DNA from: Oscillospiraceae bacterium
Lineage (GTDB): Bacteria > Bacillota > Clostridia > Oscillospirales > Ruminococcaceae
NCBI GenBank assembly: GCA_004557855.1
Contig: SFFJ01000022.1
Location: forward strand, 1 to 32,021
DNA: 32,021 nucleotides
Direction of reading: 5' to 3'
A model generated the notes under the pieces. That model saw only the letters and a program-made list of their open reading frames with translations, was not told where the DNA came from and did no database searches. Below, in pieces: positions 1 to 8,226 of the stretch; position 1 is the stretch's first letter; each line of letters begins with the position of its first letter. Made by a program: the position numbers and the translations under genes.

Positions 1-8
1 CCAAATAA

Positions 9-84
<76 letters not shown>

Positions 85-90
85 TCCAAG

Positions 91-115
91 AAAGACGCCT
101 GCAGGCGTCTTTTTT
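91..115 (+). terminator. Intrinsic terminator after tRNA-Lys
   Basis: A perfect hairpin (AAAGACGCCT/AGGCGTCTTT, nearly loopless palindrome) runs into a T tract. It sits directly behind the tRNA. Confidence 0.9.
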
Positions 116-180
116 GTATGCCCATTTCCGCTTTCTGCATCACCGGTACCGCTAAAGCCCCGGTTTTTAATTATTATTTC

Positions 181-209
181 TTGACCTAACAATAAAAATT
201 TGTTATGAT
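181..209 (+). promoter_or_regulatory. Sigma-A promoter of the lysR gene
   Basis: TTGACC (181-186) and TATGAT (204-209) are separated by exactly 17 bases. A GGAGG-type ribosome site and the lysR ATG follow about 30 bases downstream. Confidence 0.8.
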
Positions 210-242
210 TATAAGACAATTTTCGTTTGTGGAGGACAGAGG

Positions 243-1136
243 ATGGAACTGCGTAACATTACTACTTTTTTGCGGGTGGCGGAGCTTCAAAACTTTACCC
301 ACGCCGCGCAGGAGCTGGGCTATTCTCAATCCGCCGTAACGGTGCAGATCCGCCAGCTGGAAACCGAGCTGGGCGTGCCGCTGTTTGAACGCATCGGCCG
401 GTCGGTGAGCCTGACCGCCCCCGGACAGGCCTTTTTGCAGGAGGCCGGGGAGATCATTAAGGCGGCGGAACGGGCCAAGGACGCAGTGCGGACCGCCCCG
501 GAGCCGGAGGGCACCCTGCGGGTGGGCACCATGGAGTCCTTGAGCGCATCGGTGGTGTGGCGGCTCATCACCGATTTTCACCGGCAGTTCCCGCAGGTCA
601 ATGTCGTCATCCGCACCTCCACCGCCGATGGCCTGCTGGAAATGATGCGCCGCAACGACGTCGATTTCATCTATTTTGTGGATGAAAAGCAGTACAGCCC
701 CGATTGGGAGATCCCGCTGTGCCGCCCGGAGGACACGGTATTTGTGGCGGCCCCCGGTTCGGCCATCACCGGCCGGCATGAGCCCATCCCGCTGCGGGAG
801 CTGACGACCTACCCCTGCGTTCTGACCGAAGCCGGGGAAAGCTATCGTATCCCGTTTGAACGCCTGCTGGCCGAGCACGACCTGACCGTTTCTCCCATTC
901 TGGAGATCGGCAGCACCGAGGTGGTGGCGCGGATGGTACGGGAGAATATCGGCTATTCGGTCCTGCCCATGTATGTGGCCGGGGAGTACCTCAAATCCGG
1001 GGAGCTGGTCGCTTTTCAGGTGCCGGAATTCCACTCCAATATGTATCAGCACATCATTTACCATAAAAATAAATGGGTCACGCCGCAGATGAAGGGCTTT
1101 ATGCAGCTCATCATCGATCACATCAACCAATCGTGA
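243..1136 (+). CDS. LysR-family transcriptional regulator
   Basis: The 297-residue length is typical of LysR regulators. Residues 1-60 form the winged helix-turn-helix, with the family pattern FTHAAQELGYSQSAVT and then LE-LG-LF-R. Residues 90-295 are the periplasmic-binding-protein-like effector domain. GGAGG lies just upstream of the ATG. It has its own promoter and terminator, and is followed on the same strand by a metal-type ABC importer and an XdhC protein. It may therefore regulate those genes, but LysR genes usually control a divergent neighbour, and the upstream neighbour here is a tRNA. The effector cannot be named. Confidence 0.93.
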   Translation: MELRNITTFLRVAELQNFTHAAQELGYSQSAVTVQIRQLETELGVPLFERIGRSVSLTAPGQAFLQEAGEIIKAAERAKDAVRTAPEPEGTLRVGTMESLSASVVWRLITDFHRQFPQVNVVIRTSTADGLLEMMRRNDVDFIYFVDEKQYSPDWEIPLCRPEDTVFVAAPGSAITGRHEPIPLRELTTYPCVLTEAGESYRIPFERLLAEHDLTVSPILEIGSTEVVARMVRENIGYSVLPMYVAGEYLKSGELVAFQVPEFHSNMYQHIIYHKNKWVTPQMKGFMQLIIDHINQS

Positions 1137-1141
1137 ACCGC

Positions 1142-1175
1142 ACCGGGGAGGGCATGGGCTTTCCCCGGTATTTTT
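1142..1175 (+). terminator. Intrinsic terminator after lysR
   Basis: ACCGGGGA (1142-1149) pairs with TCCCCGGT (1162-1169), followed by ATTTTT. The hairpin starts six bases after the lysR stop. Confidence 0.85.
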
Positions 1176-1235
1176 GCGGAATGATGAACCGATTTCAGGC
1201 GAAAATGACAAACGCTTTACAAATTTCATACCGTA

Positions 1236-1264
1236 TTGACAAATGGATTATTCTGCGATAGAAT
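1236..1264 (+). promoter_or_regulatory. Sigma-A promoter of the binding-protein gene
   Basis: TTGACA (1236-1241) and TAGAAT (1259-1264) are separated by 17 bases. The initiation codon lies about 35 bases beyond the expected start of transcription. Confidence 0.8.
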
Positions 1265-1305
1265 AACGGTACGCTGTTTTAATGAAAAAATAAAGGAGAA
1301 TGAAG

Positions 1306-2376
1306 ATGAAGCGTATCAATAAGTGGCTGGCCATGCTGCTGGCTGTTGTAATGGTCCTTTCCTTTGCCGCCTGCGGCAAAGAGCCCACCCCCGCACCCCA
1401 ACCCGAACCGACGACCGACGTGACCTACCCCGTTACTGTGAAGGATATGGCCGGCCGTGAGGTAACCCTGGAGAAGCAGCCCGAGCGCATCGTTTCCGGC
1501 TACTATATCTCCTCCTCCGCCTGCATCGCTCTCGGTCTTACCGATAAGATGGTCGGCATTGAGGATAAATCCGCCAAGCGCCCCATTTACAAGCTGGCGG
1601 CGCCCGCCCTCATCGATCTGCCCAATGTCGGCTCCGCCAAGGCCTTTGATCTCGAAGCCTGCATTGCCACCGAGCCGGATCTCGTCATCCTGCCCATGAA
1701 GCAGAAGGACACCGCCCAGACGCTGCAGGAGATGGGCATCGCCACCCTGCTGGTGCTGCCGGAAAGCCATGAACAGCTCATCGAAATGTTCACCCTGATC
1801 GGCACCGCCACCAATACCGTAAAGCAAGCCGAAAAGCTCATCAGCTACTATAATACCAAGCTTTCCGCCGTGACCGAGCTGACCCGGGATATTCCCGATG
1901 ACGAAAAGCCGGTAGTTTATCTCGGCAGCACCGGTGATATCCTGCGCACCGCCCCTCGGGAGATGTATCAGGCGTCCCTTATCACCACGGCCGGCGGCAA
2001 AAATGCCGGTGATGTGCTGGAGGGCAGCTCCTGGACTGATATCGATAACGAGACCTTCCTCACCATGAACCCCGATATCATCGTGATTCCCACCGATAAC
2101 TTTGCCGTCAGCAGCCCCGATTACACCGCGGAGGATGTCATGAACAATCCCACCTTCAGCGATGTGACCGCCGTAAAGAACGGCGCCGTTTATCAGATGC
2201 CGGTCGGCTATGAGGCATGGGATTCTCCCGTTCCCTCCGGGATTCTGGGCACCCTGTGGATGCTGAAGACCCTGCACCCCGAGCTTTACCCCGCCGAGCA
2301 GTTTGCCGCTGATGTCAACGAGTTCTACACCGTATTCTACGGCTTCTCGGTCAATGAACAGGATTTGAGAGACTGA
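1306..2376 (+). CDS. ABC transporter substrate-binding lipoprotein (iron/cobalamin/molybdate class)
   Basis: This is a membrane-anchored extracellular binding protein. It has a lipoprotein signal with a positively charged start, a hydrophobic core and lipobox LSFAAC, so Cys23 would be the lipidated residue. A Pro-rich linker leads into a class III (PeripBP_2, BtuF/FhuD-like) two-lobe domain, with the typical opening PVTVKDMAGREVTLEKQPERIV. I chose the ATG at 1306 because AGGAG at 1294-1298 is seven bases away; the ATG at 1300 is almost on top of that site. A promoter precedes it and a terminator follows, so it is transcribed partly apart from the permease and ATPase behind it. The ligand is unknown. 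The family carries ferric siderophores, haem, cobalamin, and molybdate or tungstate. Confidence 0.9.
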   Translation: MKRINKWLAMLLAVVMVLSFAACGKEPTPAPQPEPTTDVTYPVTVKDMAGREVTLEKQPERIVSGYYISSSACIALGLTDKMVGIEDKSAKRPIYKLAAPALIDLPNVGSAKAFDLEACIATEPDLVILPMKQKDTAQTLQEMGIATLLVLPESHEQLIEMFTLIGTATNTVKQAEKLISYYNTKLSAVTELTRDIPDDEKPVVYLGSTGDILRTAPREMYQASLITTAGGKNAGDVLEGSSWTDIDNETFLTMNPDIIVIPTDNFAVSSPDYTAEDVMNNPTFSDVTAVKNGAVYQMPVGYEAWDSPVPSGILGTLWMLKTLHPELYPAEQFAADVNEFYTVFYGFSVNEQDLRD

Positions 2377-2392
2377 TTTTACGGCAATACCC

Positions 2393-2424
2393 AACGGGAT
2401 GCTGCCCTGCGGCGTCCCGTTTTT
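2393..2424 (+). terminator. Intrinsic terminator after the binding-protein gene
   Basis: AACGGGA (2393-2399) pairs with TCCCGTT (2415-2421), leading into TTTTT. It would let the binding protein be made in excess over the membrane components. Confidence 0.8.
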
Positions 2425-2434
2425 GCCGTTATAT

Positions 2435-2463
2435 TTGCTTTTCCGCTGCGTTAGCGGTACAAT
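2435..2463 (+). promoter_or_regulatory. Probable promoter of the permease-ATPase-xdhC operon
   Basis: TTGCTT (2435-2440) and TACAAT (2458-2463) are separated by 17 bases, directly between the preceding terminator and the permease start. The -35 box is weaker than those of neighbouring genes. Confidence 0.6.
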
Positions 2464-2496
2464 AGATTTGTATTTTCCATTCCCCACGGAGGTCCC

Positions 2497-3516
2497 ATGC
2501 AAGAAGGAACCATGCTTCAATCCCGCAAACCCGTGATCCGTTCCTACCGGCTGGTGGGGGCGTGCATCGCCGCGGCGTTTATCGCCTCCATCTGCATCGG
2601 CAATTTCCCCATCACGGTAAAAGAGATCATCGCCATCCTTACCGGCGGCGAGGTCAGCACCATGACCCGCAACGTCTTTTTCACCCTGCGCCTGCCCCGT
2701 GCCTGCATGGGGCTGATGGCAGGGGCCGGGCTGGGGGTCGCAGGCTCCGTCTATCAGATGATCTTCCGCAATCCGCTGGCCTCTCCCGATATCATCGGGG
2801 TATCCAGCGGCGCAAATCTCGGTGCGGCCATCGCCATTGTCAGCGTCGGCATCGGCATCGGGGGCATCGCCATCGGCGCCTTTGCGGGCGGATTGTTGGC
2901 GGTCGGCTTTGTCATGCTGCTGGTGCGGGCCACCCGCGCCAATACCACCGCCACCTATGTCCTGGCGGGTATCGTCATTTCGGCTGTCGCCAAATCAGCC
3001 ATTATGCTGCTTAAATACTATGCCGACAGCGAATCCAACCTTGCCGCCATCGAATACTGGACCATGGGCTCCTTTGCGGGCGTTACCGCCTCCAAGGTGC
3101 TTTCCGTCCTGCCGTTCTGGCTCATCGGCTTTGCGGGGCTGTTCCTGCTGCGCCGTCAGGTCGGCCTGCTCTCCCTCAATGAGGAAGAATGCCGGATGCT
3201 GGGCGTGCGACTGCACCGGGTACGGCTGGCGGTGCTGTCGCTTTCCACGCTGCTGGTGGCGTCCATCGTCAGCATTACCGGGCTTATCTCCTTCATCGGG
3301 CTCATCGCCCCTCACATCTCCCGCATGATGATAAAGCGAGAAAATACCGATACCATGGTGCTGGCGGCCATGGTGGGCGGGGCGGTCATGCTCATCGCCG
3401 ATATCCTTGCCCGCAGCCTGTATGCGGGGGGACTGCCCATCAGCATCCTCACCACCATCATCGGCGTGCCGGTGCTGGCCTACTTTATGTGCAAGCGCAA
3501 GGAGGGCAAGGTATGA
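2497..3516 (+). CDS. FecCD/BtuC-type ABC transporter permease
   Basis: The 339-residue membrane protein has about ten hydrophobic helices and matches the FecCD family. Visible signatures are RLPRACMGLMAGAGLGVAGS, then RNPLASPDIIGVSSGA, and the coupling region GLISFIGLIAPHISRMM near the C-terminus, which contacts the ATPase. GGAGGT lies three bases before the ATG, which is short, but no better in-frame start exists. The stop overlaps the ATPase start by four bases (ATGA), so translation is coupled. It forms the channel of a type II importer with the binding protein upstream. Confidence 0.93.
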   Translation: MQEGTMLQSRKPVIRSYRLVGACIAAAFIASICIGNFPITVKEIIAILTGGEVSTMTRNVFFTLRLPRACMGLMAGAGLGVAGSVYQMIFRNPLASPDIIGVSSGANLGAAIAIVSVGIGIGGIAIGAFAGGLLAVGFVMLLVRATRANTTATYVLAGIVISAVAKSAIMLLKYYADSESNLAAIEYWTMGSFAGVTASKVLSVLPFWLIGFAGLFLLRRQVGLLSLNEEECRMLGVRLHRVRLAVLSLSTLLVASIVSITGLISFIGLIAPHISRMMIKRENTDTMVLAAMVGGAVMLIADILARSLYAGGLPISILTTIIGVPVLAYFMCKRKEGKV

Positions 3517-4289
3517 GCAGTTTGCTTTCCTTACGGGAGATCCGTGCCGGCTACGGCGAACGGGAGGTCGTCCGCGGGGCGTCCCTTACGGTAGAGGCCG
3601 GAGAATTCTGCGCCTTACTGGGGCTCAATGGCTGCGGCAAGACCACCCTGCTGCGTGCCGCCTGCGGTCTGCTGCCGCTTATCGGGGGCAGCTGCACGGT
3701 GGGGGAGACCGAAACCACCCGTCTGGATGAAAAAAGCCGCGCACGGCTGATGAGCTACATCCCGCAGCGGGGCAGCCCCATCATGGGCAAAACGGTGATG
3801 GAGGTCGTACTCATGGGCTTTAATGCCCGGCTGCGCCTGCTGGATTCCCCCGGGGAAGCGCACCGCAGGATCGCCATGGAGCACCTGACCCATTTGGGGC
3901 TGGCGGAGCTGGCCGGGCGGGACTATGCCACCTTGAGCGAGGGACAGAAGCAGCTGGTTATCTTGGCGCGGGCGCTTTCGCAGGATACCCCGGTGATGCT
4001 GATGGACGAGCCGGACAGCGCTTTGGATTTCGTCAACCGCCACATGGTGCTGGGCAAAATACGCAGCGTCCTGCATGAACGCCGGCAGGCGGGGCTCATC
4101 ACCCTGCACGACCCCAACTTTGCTCTGGCCTACTGTGACCGCCTGCTGCTGATGCAAGACGGCGGGATATTGACCGAGATCGATATGCGCAGCACCGACC
4201 ATGCCGCCATCGAGGCCGGTCTCGGCGCCATTTACGGCGATATCGCCGTGCTGGAATACAAAAACCGATACATTATGACCAAACGATAG
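3513..4289 (+). CDS. ABC transporter ATP-binding protein (FecE/BtuD-like)
   Basis: This 258-residue ATPase energises the importer. It shows Walker A (GLNGCGKTT), signature LSEGQ, Walker B with the catalytic glutamate (VMLMDEPDSALD) and the switch histidine in ITLHDPN. It starts at the ATG overlapping the permease stop; the frame stays open further upstream but only over permease sequence. The next gene starts 12 bases after its stop. Sequence alone cannot separate iron-siderophore, cobalamin and molybdate subtypes. Confidence 0.93.
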   Translation: MSSLLSLREIRAGYGEREVVRGASLTVEAGEFCALLGLNGCGKTTLLRAACGLLPLIGGSCTVGETETTRLDEKSRARLMSYIPQRGSPIMGKTVMEVVLMGFNARLRLLDSPGEAHRRIAMEHLTHLGLAELAGRDYATLSEGQKQLVILARALSQDTPVMLMDEPDSALDFVNRHMVLGKIRSVLHERRQAGLITLHDPNFALAYCDRLLLMQDGGILTEIDMRSTDHAAIEAGLGAIYGDIAVLEYKNRYIMTKR

Positions 4290-4301
4290 GGAGGATGCAA
4301 T

Positions 4302-5096
4302 ATGGATCGACTGGAGCTGGCCCGAAAGGAAGCAGAACTGCTGGAGGCGGGAACGCCCTATGCGGCCGTGACCATTGTCCATTCGGCGGGGACGGCCCGC
4401 ACCGAGGGCAAAATGCTGGTGCTGCCGGATGAAACCATCTACGGGACGGTGGGCGGCGGCGCCGGCGAAAAGTTGGCCATCCGGGATGCGGTAACGCTGC
4501 TGGCCGGGGGCGAAAACGCCGTCCGCCGCTACGAGCTGGATTCCCCCCTCTCCGCAGCGGGGCAGGCATGCGGCGGTTCGCTTACCGTGTTCATCGAAAG
4601 CTGCCGTGCCACCCGCCCGCAGCTCATTATGGTGGGCGGCGGCCATGTGGGACTGGCGCTTCTTCGTGCGGCCCGGCTTGCCGGTTTTTCCACCACCCTG
4701 CTGGATACCCGCGGGGAGGAGATGATCGCCCCGGCGATAAAAGCCGCCGACCGCTTCATCCAGCTTGAAAACTTCGGGGAGGCGCTGGCCAATACCCGCC
4801 TGCCCGCGGGTGCTTATTACGTGGTGGCAAGCTACAGCCATGCCGCCGACGGTGAAGCATTGGGTGGGGTGCTGCACCACACCGACGCCGCCTATGTCGG
4901 GATGATCGGCAGCCGCCGCAAGGTAGAAGCCATCCGGCAAAAGCTCACCGCCGAGGGTATCACCGCCGAGCAGCTGGATGCAGTCCATTCCCCCATCGGG
5001 CTTTCGCTCGGCGGCGAGACCCCCGAGGAGATCGCCGTTTCCATTCTGGCAGAACTCCTGATGACCCGTTACGGCAAGACCAAATCCGACCTGTAA
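4302..5096 (+). CDS. XdhC/CoxI family protein (molybdenum hydroxylase maturation factor)
   Basis: The 264-residue protein has both family domains. The N-terminal half carries the XdhC/CoxI signature around YGTVGGGAGE and QACGG. The C-terminal half is a Rossmann domain opening with MVGGGHVGLALLRAA and ending with YVGMIGSRRKV and HSPIGLSLGGETPEEIAVS. Known members bind molybdenum cofactor, assist its sulfuration and insert it into xanthine-dehydrogenase-type enzymes. A good AGGGAGG site precedes the ATG. It closes the transporter operon, which hints that the imported substrate could be molybdate or tungstate. No molybdenum hydroxylase is present in the window. Confidence 0.9.
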   Translation: MDRLELARKEAELLEAGTPYAAVTIVHSAGTARTEGKMLVLPDETIYGTVGGGAGEKLAIRDAVTLLAGGENAVRRYELDSPLSAAGQACGGSLTVFIESCRATRPQLIMVGGGHVGLALLRAARLAGFSTTLLDTRGEEMIAPAIKAADRFIQLENFGEALANTRLPAGAYYVVASYSHAADGEALGGVLHHTDAAYVGMIGSRRKVEAIRQKLTAEGITAEQLDAVHSPIGLSLGGETPEEIAVSILAELLMTRYGKTKSDL

Positions 5097-5110
5097 AATG
5101 CAAGGCTTTC

Positions 5111-5143
5111 AGACCCACCCCACCCCGGGATGGGTCTCTTTTT
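5111..5143 (+). terminator. Intrinsic terminator after xdhC
   Basis: AGACCCA (5111-5117) pairs with TGGGTCT (5131-5137), then CTTTTT. The T tract abuts the convergent feoB stop codon. On the minus strand the hairpin lacks a T tract, so it serves mainly the plus-strand operon. Confidence 0.85.
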
Positions 5144-7244
5144 ATACAAACAGTTGATATAACCCATTCACAATAATACAGGCAGTAATCCCGCAGAGGG
5201 TCGGCAGAACCGCCGCCAGCACCGTCCATTTGGCGCTGCCCGTTTCCTTGCGGATGGTCATCAGCGTGGTGGCGCAGGGCCAGTGCATCAGCATAAACAG
5301 CATCACGCATAGGGCTGTTCCCGGCGTCCAGCCGTTCGCAAGGAACACCCCCTGCATTTCGGCCGGGCTGCCCGGCTGCTGCAAAACCCCCTGCGAAAGA
5401 TAGCTCATCAGCATAATGGGCACCACGATCTCATTGGCGGGAAGCCCCAAAAGAAAGGCCAGCAGAATGACCCCGTCCAGCCCCATCAGCCGCCCCAACG
5501 GCTCCAAAAACCCGGCACAATGGGCAAGGATGCTGCTCCCCCCGACCGTCACATTGGCCAGCAGCCACAATAGCAGCCCGGCCGGGGCCGCCGCCGTCAC
5601 CGCCCGCCCCAGTACAAACAGCGTCCGGTCAAAAACCGACCGCACGATGACCTGCCCCCATTGTGGCCTGCGGTAGGGGGGCAGCTCCAGCGTAAAGGAG
5701 GACGGCACGCCCCGCAAAACGGTACGGGAAAGCAGCCGCGTCACCCCGAAGGTGACCCCCACCCCCAGCAGGATCAGCCCGGTCAGCATCAGCGCCGAGA
5801 GGAGCGACCGCTCCGCCCCCGCCGCCGTCCCCACAAAAAAGATGAGGATAAGATTGACCAGCGTGGGAAACCGCCCGTTGCAGGGCACAAAGCTGTTGGT
5901 CAGAATGGCCAGCAGCCGTTCTCTGGGGGAGTCGATAATGCGGCAGCCCACCACCCCGGCGGCGTTGCAGCCAAACCCCATGCAGATGGTCAGCGCCTGT
6001 TTGCCGCAGGCGCCGCAGCGCTTCAGCGGCCGGTCCAGGTTATAGGCCACCCGCGGCAGATAGCCCATGTCCTCCAGCAGGGTAAACAGCGGGAAGAAGA
6101 TCGCCATGGGCGGCAGCATGACCGAAACCACCCACGCCGCCACCCGGTACACCCCCAAAATCAGGGCGTCATGCAGCCACAGCGGGCACCCCAGCCCCAG
6201 CAGCCCGCCGCTTAACGTCTCCTGCAGGCGGAACAGCGCACCCGCCAGCAGGAAGGAGGGCAGGTTGGCGCCGCTGATGGTCAGCCAGAAGATAAACGCC
6301 AGCAGCCCCAGCATGATGGGATAGCCCCATCGCCGCCCGGTCAGTACGGCATCCCGCCTGCGGTCGCCCGCCGAATAGCTTTTCTCATCCCCGGTCACCA
6401 CCGCCGCCGCCAGCCGTGCCGCTGCCCCGGCCAGCGTGGTCACTATGGCGTCCTGCCATTTTTCCGGTGTGATATTTCCCGCCGCAAGGGTGGCTTCCGC
6501 CTTTGCCAGCGCCGCAAACAGCCCCGCATCCCGCATAAAAGCCTCCCCAAGGTGACGGTTCAGCGCCTCGGTCAGGCCGGGCTCCCCCTCGATGAGCCGC
6601 ATCGCCAGCCACCGCGGGGAAAGCCCCCGGCAGTCCTTTTGCCGCAGCACCCGCCACACCGGGGCAATGGCGTGTTCTATCTCCTCCGGGTAACGAAGAA
6701 CGATCGGCTCCCCCGACGTTTCCCCTCCGGTGATGCGCTCCAGCAGGGCGCACAGCTTTTGGGGGGCGTCCTTTCGGCGGGCGGCACAGCCGGTCACCGG
6801 CACCCCGGTCAGCGCCTCCAGCCGCGGCAGGTCAATATGCAAATGCCGCTTTTCGGCCTCATCCATCAGGTTCAGGCACACCCCCACCTGCGGGGTGATC
6901 TCCAGCGTTTGCAGCAGCAGGCAAAGATTTCGCTCCAGGCAGGTCGCATCGCACACCACACACACCGCCTGCGGGGCGCCAAAGCAAAGAAAATCCCGGG
7001 CGACCTCCTCCTCCGCCGAATGTGCCATCAGGGAATAGGTGCCGGGCAGGTCCACCAGACGATACCATTTCCCGTGGCATCGGCAGCGGCCTTCGGCGCC
7101 GGTGACGGTCTTGCCCGGCCAGTTGCCGGTGTGCTGTTTCATGCCGGTCACCGCATTAAACAGGGTACTTTTGCCCACATTGGGGTTGCCGGCCATCGCC
7201 ACGGTAATGACCTCCTCCGCAGGCGCCGGTGCAGGGCGGGTCAT
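5142..7244 (-). CDS. feoB: Ferrous iron transport protein B
   Basis: This 700-residue polytopic membrane GTPase imports Fe2+. The N-terminal G domain shows G1 GNPNVGKST (residues 19-27), G3 DLPG (65-68) and G4 NLMD (125-128). A helical GDI-like segment follows, and then the C-terminal membrane region with several long hydrophobic helices and the duplicated gate segments around PCNGRFPTLV and GLPANEIVVPIML. I chose the ATG at 7244 because it overlaps the feoA stop (ATGA) and leaves the G domain at the very N-terminus. The frame remains open upstream, but only through feoA. No feoC is seen downstream. Confidence 0.96.
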   Translation of the reverse strand: MTRPAPAPAEEVITVAMAGNPNVGKSTLFNAVTGMKQHTGNWPGKTVTGAEGRCRCHGKWYRLVDLPGTYSLMAHSAEEEVARDFLCFGAPQAVCVVCDATCLERNLCLLLQTLEITPQVGVCLNLMDEAEKRHLHIDLPRLEALTGVPVTGCAARRKDAPQKLCALLERITGGETSGEPIVLRYPEEIEHAIAPVWRVLRQKDCRGLSPRWLAMRLIEGEPGLTEALNRHLGEAFMRDAGLFAALAKAEATLAAGNITPEKWQDAIVTTLAGAAARLAAAVVTGDEKSYSAGDRRRDAVLTGRRWGYPIMLGLLAFIFWLTISGANLPSFLLAGALFRLQETLSGGLLGLGCPLWLHDALILGVYRVAAWVVSVMLPPMAIFFPLFTLLEDMGYLPRVAYNLDRPLKRCGACGKQALTICMGFGCNAAGVVGCRIIDSPRERLLAILTNSFVPCNGRFPTLVNLILIFFVGTAAGAERSLLSALMLTGLILLGVGVTFGVTRLLSRTVLRGVPSSFTLELPPYRRPQWGQVIVRSVFDRTLFVLGRAVTAAAPAGLLLWLLANVTVGGSSILAHCAGFLEPLGRLMGLDGVILLAFLLGLPANEIVVPIMLMSYLSQGVLQQPGSPAEMQGVFLANGWTPGTALCVMLFMLMHWPCATTLMTIRKETGSAKWTVLAAVLPTLCGITACIIVNGLYQLFV

Positions 7245-7483
7245 TCGTCCACCCCCGCCCGCAAAATGACGCTCTCGGCGTCCTCCTGCCGTATGGCAAT
7301 GGCAGCCCCGCGGATGAGATACGCCTTGGGGTCGCCGCCGGGGCTTTGCCCCACACATTCCACCGGGGTGCCCGGCACCAGCCCGATATCCAGCAGCCTG
7401 CGCCGCATACTGCCTTGGGTTTTCAGCTCGGTCACCGTTGCCGTCCGGCCGGGGGTCATATCGTTCAGATGCAGAAATTCCAT
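7241..7483 (-). CDS. feoA: Ferrous iron transport protein A
   Basis: This small cytosolic SH3-like protein has 80 residues and partners FeoB. The family pattern is clear: an opening LNDMTPGRTATV, the RRRLLDIGLVPGTPVE core, and a C-terminal RGAAIAIR strand. A GTG six bases upstream could also start the frame, but AAGGA lies nine bases before the ATG at 7483 and only three before the GTG, so the ATG is preferred. It is translationally coupled to feoB. I could not identify a convincing promoter or Fur/DtxR-type box in the 176 bases shared with the divergent tetR gene. Confidence 0.93.
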   Translation of the reverse strand: MEFLHLNDMTPGRTATVTELKTQGSMRRRLLDIGLVPGTPVECVGQSPGGDPKAYLIRGAAIAIRQEDAESVILRAGVDE

Positions 7484-7590
7484 ACTCACAGGTCCTTTCC
7501 GGGTTCTTGGGGGAGGGGCTCTCCCATCCCATGCTATTCAGCGGCCATGCCGCAGGGAACCGCCCGCCCGCTTTTTCTTTTGCAAAATAC

Positions 7591-7619
7591 TTGACAAAAT
7601 AAAAAAATGCCCTTATAAT
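7591..7619 (+). promoter_or_regulatory. Consensus sigma-A promoter of the tetR-ABC operon
   Basis: TTGACA (7591-7596) and TATAAT (7614-7619) are separated by exactly 17 bases. It matches consensus at all twelve positions, so without repression it should be very strong. Confidence 0.9.
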
Positions 7620-7645
7620 AACTAACGATATATAACATTAGTTAT
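7618..7645 (+). promoter_or_regulatory. Putative TetR operator overlapping the transcription start
   Basis: The inverted repeat ATAACTAA (7618-7625) and TTAGTTAT (7638-7645) has a 12-base spacer. It starts on the last base of the -10 box and covers the expected start site, immediately upstream of the tetR ribosome site. That position fits autorepression by the encoded TetR protein. Confidence 0.75.
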
Positions 7646-7659
7646 CGAAAGGAGCCGTT

Positions 7660-8226
7660 ATGCCGCCCAAAATTAAAGTCACGAGGGAGGAGATCATCGC
7701 CGCCGCATTGGAGCTTTTGCGCCAAAAGGGGATGGAGGCGGTGAATGCCCGTGCCGTTGCGTCGGTACTGGGCTGCTCCACCCAGCCCATTTTCAGCAAT
7801 TACAGCAGCATGGCCGCCCTGCAGCAGGAGACCCGGGACGCCGCCGCCGCCGAATACAGCCGCTGGATCGAGCAGCATATGAAGGAGGGCAAATACCCGC
7901 CCTACAAGGCCTCCGGCATGGCGTATATCAGCTTTGCCCGCACCCGGCCGCAGCTCTTTAAGGAGCTTTTCATGCGGGACAGAACCGGCGAGCCCCCGGC
8001 CGGGGATGATCCTCTTACCCGCAGCATCGTCGCCCTTATCGTAAAAAACACCGGCCTTTCCGAGCAAGCCGCACGACAGCTGCACATCGAGCTTTGGATC
8101 TTCATCCACGGCATCGCCGCTATGCTGGTCACCGGCTACCTCGATTTGGAGGAACCGGTCATCAGCAGCATGCTCACCGACGTTTACCTCGGCCTGCTGA
8201 ACCGCAGCAAGGAGAATACACCATGA
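7660..8226 (+). CDS. TetR/AcrR-family transcriptional regulator
   Basis: The 188-residue protein has the TetR DNA-binding domain at residues 8-55 (IIAAALELLRQKGMEAVNAR, then VASVLGCS and the FSNYSS recognition end). The C-terminal ligand-binding and dimerisation helices are variable. AAAGGAG lies just before the ATG. It is the first gene of a three-gene operon and overlaps the ABC ATPase start by four bases. With the operator at its promoter, the simplest model is a ligand-released repressor of its own exporter. The ligand is unknown. Confidence 0.92.
   Translation: MPPKIKVTREEIIAAALELLRQKGMEAVNARAVASVLGCSTQPIFSNYSSMAALQQETRDAAAAEYSRWIEQHMKEGKYPPYKASGMAYISFARTRPQLFKELFMRDRTGEPPAGDDPLTRSIVALIVKNTGLSEQAARQLHIELWIFIHGIAAMLVTGYLDLEEPVISSMLTDVYLGLLNRSKENTP

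Noticed and set aside
1279..2520. A 413-codon minus-strand open frame
   Set aside because: It is fully antisense to the binding-protein gene, which has promoter, lipobox and terminator. Its Gly-rich translation is a codon-bias artefact.
3189..3512. An N-terminal extension of the importer ATPase
   Set aside because: It overlaps the permease gene in another frame. The coupled ATG at 3513 gives the normal ATPase N-terminus.
7484..7659. A Fur or DtxR box controlling feoAB
   Set aside because: No convincing inverted repeat matching those consensus sites was found; the only clear palindrome fits the tetR promoter instead.
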